Shown here: positions 5,595 to 9,975 of the stretch, one piece after another
Layout of the letters: each line of letters starts with the position of its first letter
Numbering within the stretch: the stretch's first letter is position 1
From: Betaproteobacteria bacterium
GTDB lineage: Bacteria > Pseudomonadota > Gammaproteobacteria > Burkholderiales > SG8-39
Length of the DNA: 9,975 nt
Direction of reading: 5' to 3'
Assembly: GCA_027317055.1 (NCBI GenBank)
Contig: DAHVFK010000096.1
Span: 1 to 9,975 of the forward strand
Program-made: the position numbers and the translations under genes
The notes under the pieces: generated by a model
Seen by the model: only the letters and a program-made list of their open reading frames with translations
The model's database searches: none
What the model was told of the DNA's origin: nothing

Positions 5595-6293
5595 ATGAAA
5601 ACCTCGCTCGCCGATATCCTTTCACAGTGCTCCGTCTGGCGCGGCGGTGCGCTCGCGTCAGGGCATGGACGGACGGTGCCAACCGGGTTTGCTGCACTGG
5701 ACCGCGAATTGCCGGGCGGAGGCTGGCCTACCGGTGCGCTGACCGAAATTCTCGGTCAGCGCGAAGGCGTCGGTGAACTGCAGTTGGTACTTCCGACACT
5801 GGTGGCCCTTTCCGCAGGTGGGCGGCGTATCGTCTGGCTCGCGCCGCCGCATCTACCCTATGCACCGGCGTTAGCGACGGCCGGTATCGATCTCGAATAT
5901 CTCTCAGTCGTGCGCGCTCCTGGGCGACGCGACGGACTGTGGGCCGCGGAGCAAGTGCTGCGTGGAGGAGGCTGTCACGCTCTGCTGGCGTGGTTCCGTG
6001 ACATCCGTTACGTCGAGCTGCGACGGCTTGCGGTAGCGGCGGAGGCCGGTCACGGTGCATTCGTCGCGCTGTTTCGCCCGGAACAGGCGGCGCATGAGGC
6101 GTCGCCCGCCTGTCTGCGCATCGCCTTTGAGCCCGCTCCGGAAGGGCTCTCGATTCGCATCCTCAAGCGCCGAGGGGCCCTGATCGCAAAGCCTCTCGGC
6201 ATCAAAATCGAAAGACCTGTCCATGCTCTGGCTGGCGCTCCGTTTTCCACGCCTTGTACTCGAGGTTCTGTCGCGCGGCCGTGCTCCGTTTGA
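5595..6293 (+). CDS. imuA: Translesion synthesis-associated protein ImuA (SulA/RecA-like)
   Basis: From the ATG at 5595 the product has 232 residues; an in-frame GTG at 5589 lies inside the ribosome binding site and is less likely. AAGG at 5586-5589 is 5 nt before the ATG. The sequence follows the ImuA family: PTGFAALDRELPGGGWPTGA near residue 28, LTEILGQREGVGELQLVLP, GGRRIVWLAPPHLPYAPAL, and an end with LSIRILKRRGALIAKPLGIK. It is distantly RecA-like, but the place of the Walker A loop reads GQREGVGEL without the GKT/S, so ATP binding through a standard P-loop is doubtful. ImuA works with ImuB and DnaE2 in damage-induced mutagenesis, and its exact step is not settled here. It is the first gene after the LexA box. 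Its last 24 codons overlap imuB in another frame (6223-6293). Confidence 0.93.
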   Translation: MKTSLADILSQCSVWRGGALASGHGRTVPTGFAALDRELPGGGWPTGALTEILGQREGVGELQLVLPTLVALSAGGRRIVWLAPPHLPYAPALATAGIDLEYLSVVRAPGRRDGLWAAEQVLRGGGCHALLAWFRDIRYVELRRLAVAAEAGHGAFVALFRPEQAAHEASPACLRIAFEPAPEGLSIRILKRRGALIAKPLGIKIERPVHALAGAPFSTPCTRGSVARPCSV

Positions 6294-7665
6294 ATCGGAG
6301 CGCGTGCCATGGGCGGTTGCCGACGCTGGTCGTGTGCTTGCCTGCGACGTGCGGGCTGAAGCGCTCGGCGTGCGACCAGGGATGGGGCTCGCTGCAGCAT
6401 GGGCACTCGCATCAGAGTTGCATGTATGGCCGAGCAATCAGGCGGCCGAGCAAGAAACGCTTGAAGGTATCGCAGCGTGGATGTGCCGATTCACGCCGCG
6501 GGTTTCTCTCCAGATGCCGGACGGCATTCTGGCCGAAATCGAGGGCAGCCTGCGCCTGTTCCGTGGCTCGGCAGCGATGGTGGAGCGGATCCGCGCCGGT
6601 GTCGACCAGATGGGCCTCACCCCGACGCTTGCTGTGGCGCCGACGGCACGGGGTGCGTGGTGGCTCGCAAGCGCGGGGCAGGAAATCCTGATTCTGGATC
6701 GGGCTGCGCTTGAAATGGCGCTTGCGACGCTCCCCATTGCAGTCGCCTGCGACAGACCGGATGCGCTCGGGTTGATGCACAACATCGGTATCACCACCAT
6801 AGGCGAATTGCGCAGCCTGCCGCGCGAGGGCGTTGCACGGCGTTTCGGCCAGGCTTTGCTCGATGGACTGGAGCAGGCACTGGGACGAGTGCCGGAGCCG
6901 CGAAACTTCTTCGCGCCGCCGCTACGTTTCGCCGCGAAGCTCGAATTGCCCGGAGAGGTTACGCACGCGGAAGGAGTACTGTTCGCCGCACGGCGATTGC
7001 TTGTGCAACTGGAGGGTCTACTCGCCGCGCGCCAAGCGGGTGTACGGCGCTTCCTGCTGATTCTTCTGCACCGCAACGCAAATCCAACCGTTCTGGATCT
7101 TGGGCTTGCTTCGCCGGGCCGCGAGGTCGAGCGTTTCATGCGCCTGCTGCGCGAACGTCTCTCTGCATGCAAGCTCGCCAAGCCGATCGAAGCGATTCGG
7201 ATTGAAGCGGAGAATTTCGTTCCATTGCATGGTGAAACGGTCGATCTGTTCGAGGGCTCCCGCGCCGAGAGCGAAGCATGGGCACGGCTCGTCGAGCGCT
7301 TGCAAGCAAGGCTCGGGAGCAAGGCGGTGCATGGTCTCGGTCTGCATTCCGAACACCGTCCTGAACGTGCCTGGCGGGCGCTTGCGGCAGGAGAGCGGCC
7401 GCTGCGTGGAGATGAGAGCGCGGGGGTGAGGCCGCTATGGATCATCGAGCCACCACGCAGATTGAAAGAGAAAGGGGGCGCGCCGTTCGACGGAGGTCCG
7501 CTCGAGTTACTGGTCGGTCCCGAGCGTATCGAATCTGGGTGGTGGGATGAAGGCGAGATCGCACGCGATTATTTCATCGCGCGCGCACCGAGCGCCGCAC
7601 TTTTGTGGGTATTCCGCGAACGCGGCACGACCAGCGGTTGGTATCTGCACGGGATGTTCGCTTAG
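6223..7665 (+). CDS. imuB: ImuB, Y-family polymerase-like protein without catalytic acids
   Basis: The 480-residue product starts MLWLALRFPRLVLEVL, the standard ImuB N-terminus. It has the Y-family layout: palm/fingers (GRVLACDVRAEALGVRPGMG near residue 38), a helix-hairpin-helix-like thumb region (LMHNIGITTIGELRSLPREG, about residues 184-203), a little finger, and the ImuB C-terminal region ending TSGWYLHGMFA. Active Y-family enzymes carry Asp-Glu in the second acidic motif; here that place reads EIEGSLRLFRG (residues 105-115) and the N-terminal aspartate is also absent, so it is probably non-catalytic and acts as an adaptor, as known for the family. The common clamp motif QLPLW is not present; ETVDLF (338-343) is the best candidate for clamp contact. 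The start overlaps imuA by 71 nt, and the stop lies 4 nt before dnaE2, so translation is likely coupled. Confidence 0.95.
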   Translation: MLWLALRFPRLVLEVLSRGRAPFESERVPWAVADAGRVLACDVRAEALGVRPGMGLAAAWALASELHVWPSNQAAEQETLEGIAAWMCRFTPRVSLQMPDGILAEIEGSLRLFRGSAAMVERIRAGVDQMGLTPTLAVAPTARGAWWLASAGQEILILDRAALEMALATLPIAVACDRPDALGLMHNIGITTIGELRSLPREGVARRFGQALLDGLEQALGRVPEPRNFFAPPLRFAAKLELPGEVTHAEGVLFAARRLLVQLEGLLAARQAGVRRFLLILLHRNANPTVLDLGLASPGREVERFMRLLRERLSACKLAKPIEAIRIEAENFVPLHGETVDLFEGSRAESEAWARLVERLQARLGSKAVHGLGLHSEHRPERAWRALAAGERPLRGDESAGVRPLWIIEPPRRLKEKGGAPFDGGPLELLVGPERIESGWWDEGEIARDYFIARAPSAALLWVFRERGTTSGWYLHGMFA

Positions 7666-7669
7666 ATCG

Positions 7670-9975
7670 ATGCCTCCTGATTTTCCTGAGTACGCGGAGT
7701 TGCACTGTCTGTCGAATTTTACGTTTCTGCGTGGCGCCTCGCATCCCGAAGAGCTTGTCGAACGCGCAGCGGCGCTCGGCTACGCCGCACTTGCTCTCAC
7801 TGATGAATGCTCGTTCGCCGGCATTGTTCGGGCGCATGTCGCGGCGAAGCGCTGCGGCTTAAAACTCATCGTGGGAAGCGAAGTAACGCTCGAGGATGGC
7901 GTCAAGCTCGTCCTTATCGCGACCAATCGCCGTTCCTATGGTGCGATCTCTTCCGTCATCACAACAGGGCGTAGGCGGGCAGAGAAGGGCAGCTATGCGC
8001 TCGAGCGCAGCGATCTTGAGCCGCTCACGGAAAGCGACGCACTTGCGCTGCTGATCCCTGTTGGCGAAATTGATTATGAAGTCACACGCTGGATCGCAAA
8101 GTGCTTTCCGTGCAGGGCGTGGATTGCGGTCGAACTACACTGCGGAAGCAATGATCGGAGGCGCTTCGAGGCTCTGCGTGAACTCGCCGCTGTCTCGGGA
8201 CTGGCGCTGGTCGCCGCAGGGGACGTGCACATGCACTTGCGTTCGCGTCGCCGGTTGCAGGATCTGCTAACCGCGATCCGAATCGGCAGGCCGATTGGGG
8301 AATGCGGGCGCGCGTTGTACCCGAACGCCGAAAGGCACCTGCGGTCGCGTATTCGACTCGCGCAAATTTATCCGGACGCAGTGCTGACCGAAACAGTCGC
8401 GATCGCGAAGCGCTGCCATTTTTCACTCGATGAGTTGCGGTACGAGTATCCCGAGGAACTGACCCCTCCGGGGGAAACCCCCGAGAGCTGGCTGCGGAAG
8501 CTTACCGAGCAGGGACTGGTCTGGCGCTTTCCTTCCGGCGTCCCGGAGAGCGTGTCCGAGCTCGTCGAACACGAGTTGCGGTTGATCGCCGAGATGCGTT
8601 ACGAGGCGTTCTTTCTTACAGTCCACGATCTCGTGAAGTTCGCGCGCAGTCGCGGCATCCTGTGCCAGGGACGCGGTTCGGCCGCGAACTCGGCAGTCTG
8701 CTATGCGCTCGGTATAACGGAGGTGGACCCGGGAAGGATGAGCATGCTATTCGAGCGTTTCGTCTCCAAGGAGCGCGACGAGCCGCCGGATATTGACGTC
8801 GACTTCGAACACCAGCGGCGTGAGGAGGTAATCCAGTACGTCTACGCCAAGTACGGACGGGAGCGAGCGGCGCTTGCCGCAACGGTGATCCGTTACAGGC
8901 CCCGCAGCGCAGTGCGGGATGTGGGCAAGGCACTTGGATTCACGTCCGGGCAGATTGGACGGCTGTCGCGCAGTCTCGCCTGGTGGGACGATCGTAGCAG
9001 GCTCGCCGAGCGCGTAACCGGGGCCGGGCTCGATCCGTCGAGTCCCGTGGTGAGGCGGTTTTTAGAGCTGACGGATGTGCTGGCAGGGTTTCCCAGACAT
9101 CTGTCGCAGCACGTTGGCGGTTTTGTCATTGCGCGCGGACGACTGGCAGAACTGGTGCCCGCCGAAAACGCGGCGATGCCGGAGCGCACGGTCATTCAAT
9201 GGGACAAAGATGATCTAGAGACACTGGGCTTGCTGAAAGTCGATGTGCTCGCGCTTGGCATGCTGTCGGCTATCCGTCGTGCGCTGGAACTTGTCGGGAT
9301 GAGAATACAGGACGTGCCGGCGGAGGACCCTTCTGTGTACGCCATGATCCAGCGTGCCGACACCGTGGGGGTCTTCCAAATCGAATCGCGTGCGCAGATG
9401 AGCATGCTGCCGCGTCTGAGGCCACGCAGTTTCTACGACCTGGTGATCGAGGTCGCGATCGTGCGCCCTGGTCCGATCCAGGGCGGAATGGTGCATCCCT
9501 ACTTGCGGCGCCGCCAGGGTCTGGAAAGGGTGACTTATCCGAGCCAGGCGGTTAAGGCAGTGCTCGAGCGTACCTTGGGCGTGCCGATTTTCCAGGAGCA
9601 AGTCATGCAGCTGGCAATGGTAGCGGCTGGATTTTCCGCCGGGGAGGCGGATCAATTGCGTCGTTCGATGGCGGCTTGGCGTAAAAAGGGGGGACTCGAG
9701 CATTTCGAGACGCGCCTAGTGCGCGGTATGCTCGAACGGGGCTATACGCGCGAGTTTGCCGAGGCCATTTATCGGCAGATTCTCGGTTTCGGCGAGTATG
9801 GCTTTCCCGAGTCACATTCCGCGAGCTTCGCGTTGCTGGTCTACGTTTCGGCCTGGCTTAAATGCCACAAACCGGCGGAGTTCTGCGCTGCGCTGCTCAA
9901 CAGCCAGCCTATGGGGTTTTATGCGCCTGCCCAGCTGGTGCGAGATGCTCAGCGTCACGGCGTTGAGGTAAGGCC
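7670..9975 (+). CDS. dnaE2: Error-prone DNA polymerase DnaE2/ImuC (partial, C-terminus outside window)
   Basis: The frame is open from ATG 7670 to the window edge for 768 codons; family members have about 1000-1080 residues, so roughly the last quarter is missing. The N-terminal PHP domain begins ELHCLSNFTFLRGASHPEEL (residues 10-29), followed by LTDECSFAGIVRAHVAAK and GDVHMHLRSRRRLQDLLTAI. The C-family polymerase domain has CQGRGSAANSAVCYALGITE, the metal-binding PPDIDVDFE with Asp376 and Asp378, and the third acid Asp525 in LLKVDVLALGML. Hallmarks that separate DnaE2 from replicative DnaE are ATVIRYRPRSAVRDVGKALG, LSQHVGGFVIARG, IESRAQMSMLPRLRPRSFYD and LNSQPMGFYAPAQLVRDAQR. It performs damage-induced mutagenic synthesis with ImuA and ImuB under LexA control. 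The start is 4 nt after the imuB stop with no clear ribosome binding site, pointing to coupling. All catalytic residues in the visible part are present. Confidence 0.97.
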   Translation, partial: MPPDFPEYAELHCLSNFTFLRGASHPEELVERAAALGYAALALTDECSFAGIVRAHVAAKRCGLKLIVGSEVTLEDGVKLVLIATNRRSYGAISSVITTGRRRAEKGSYALERSDLEPLTESDALALLIPVGEIDYEVTRWIAKCFPCRAWIAVELHCGSNDRRRFEALRELAAVSGLALVAAGDVHMHLRSRRRLQDLLTAIRIGRPIGECGRALYPNAERHLRSRIRLAQIYPDAVLTETVAIAKRCHFSLDELRYEYPEELTPPGETPESWLRKLTEQGLVWRFPSGVPESVSELVEHELRLIAEMRYEAFFLTVHDLVKFARSRGILCQGRGSAANSAVCYALGITEVDPGRMSMLFERFVSKERDEPPDIDVDFEHQRREEVIQYVYAKYGRERAALAATVIRYRPRSAVRDVGKALGFTSGQIGRLSRSLAWWDDRSRLAERVTGAGLDPSSPVVRRFLELTDVLAGFPRHLSQHVGGFVIARGRLAELVPAENAAMPERTVIQWDKDDLETLGLLKVDVLALGMLSAIRRALELVGMRIQDVPAEDPSVYAMIQRADTVGVFQIESRAQMSMLPRLRPRSFYDLVIEVAIVRPGPIQGGMVHPYLRRRQGLERVTYPSQAVKAVLERTLGVPIFQEQVMQLAMVAAGFSAGEADQLRRSMAAWRKKGGLEHFETRLVRGMLERGYTREFAEAIYRQILGFGEYGFPESHSASFALLVYVSAWLKCHKPAEFCAALLNSQPMGFYAPAQLVRDAQRHGVEVR

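Noticed and set aside
6438..7445. Minus-strand frame of 335 codons, Ser/Arg-rich
   Set aside because: Antisense to imuB; its composition is what the complement of GC-rich codons gives, with no family signature.
7670..9975. Replicative DNA polymerase III alpha (DnaE1)
   Set aside because: The shorter PHP start (ELHCLSNFTFL), the RYRPRSAVRDVGKALG segment and the position after imuA-imuB identify the error-prone DnaE2 branch.
1..9975. CRISPR array, tRNA or rRNA genes, toxin-antitoxin or phage genes
   Set aside because: No regularly spaced repeats, no RNA gene signatures and no such protein families were seen on either strand.

Overview
The window looks like chromosomal DNA from a GC-rich proteobacterium. 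The operator in front of the mutagenesis operon is an almost perfect CTGT-N8-ACAG LexA box. That box is typical of beta- and gammaproteobacteria and unlike the direct-repeat box of alphaproteobacteria, so I favour one of those two classes. I cannot name a genus.

Layout. (1) Positions 1-927, minus strand: the first 309 residues of a protein joining an OmpR/CadC-type winged helix to an alpha/beta hydrolase. It runs off the left edge. (2) Positions 1071-2288, plus strand: an acyl-CoA-dehydrogenase-fold flavoprotein, closest in motifs to the HsaA-like flavin-dependent monooxygenases, divergent from the regulator across 143 bp. (3) Positions 2321-5433: a complete IS66-family insertion sequence of 3113 bp, with matched terminal inverted repeats beginning GTAAGCGTCCGGT. 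It carries tnpA, tnpB and tnpC on the minus strand, plus a fourth gene inside the repeats, a pRiA4b ORF-3 family protein that overlaps the end of tnpC. The 8 bp on either side of the element do not match. (4) Positions 5434-5553: a short stretch with no recognised gene. (5) Positions 5554-9975, plus strand: a LexA-controlled imuA-imuB-dnaE2 mutagenesis operon. dnaE2 is cut by the right edge after 768 codons.

How the parts work together. ImuA, ImuB and DnaE2 (ImuC) act together in damage-induced translesion synthesis. DnaE2 supplies the polymerase active site, and ImuB is a Y-family-like protein whose acidic catalytic motif is replaced. The LexA box overlaps a good -35/-10 promoter and lies only 11 bp before the imuA ATG. 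It is the core of a perfect 16-bp inverted repeat that also contains the imuA ribosome binding site. The IS66 genes point away from imuA. The regulator and oxidoreductase form a separate divergent unit, probably for small-molecule catabolism or detoxification; the substrate is unknown.

The observations most worth a second look are the extended palindrome around the LexA box, the passenger gene in the IS66 element, the mismatched IS flanks, and the regulator-hydrolase fusion facing the oxidoreductase. I saw no RNA gene, CRISPR array or clearly new defence system.
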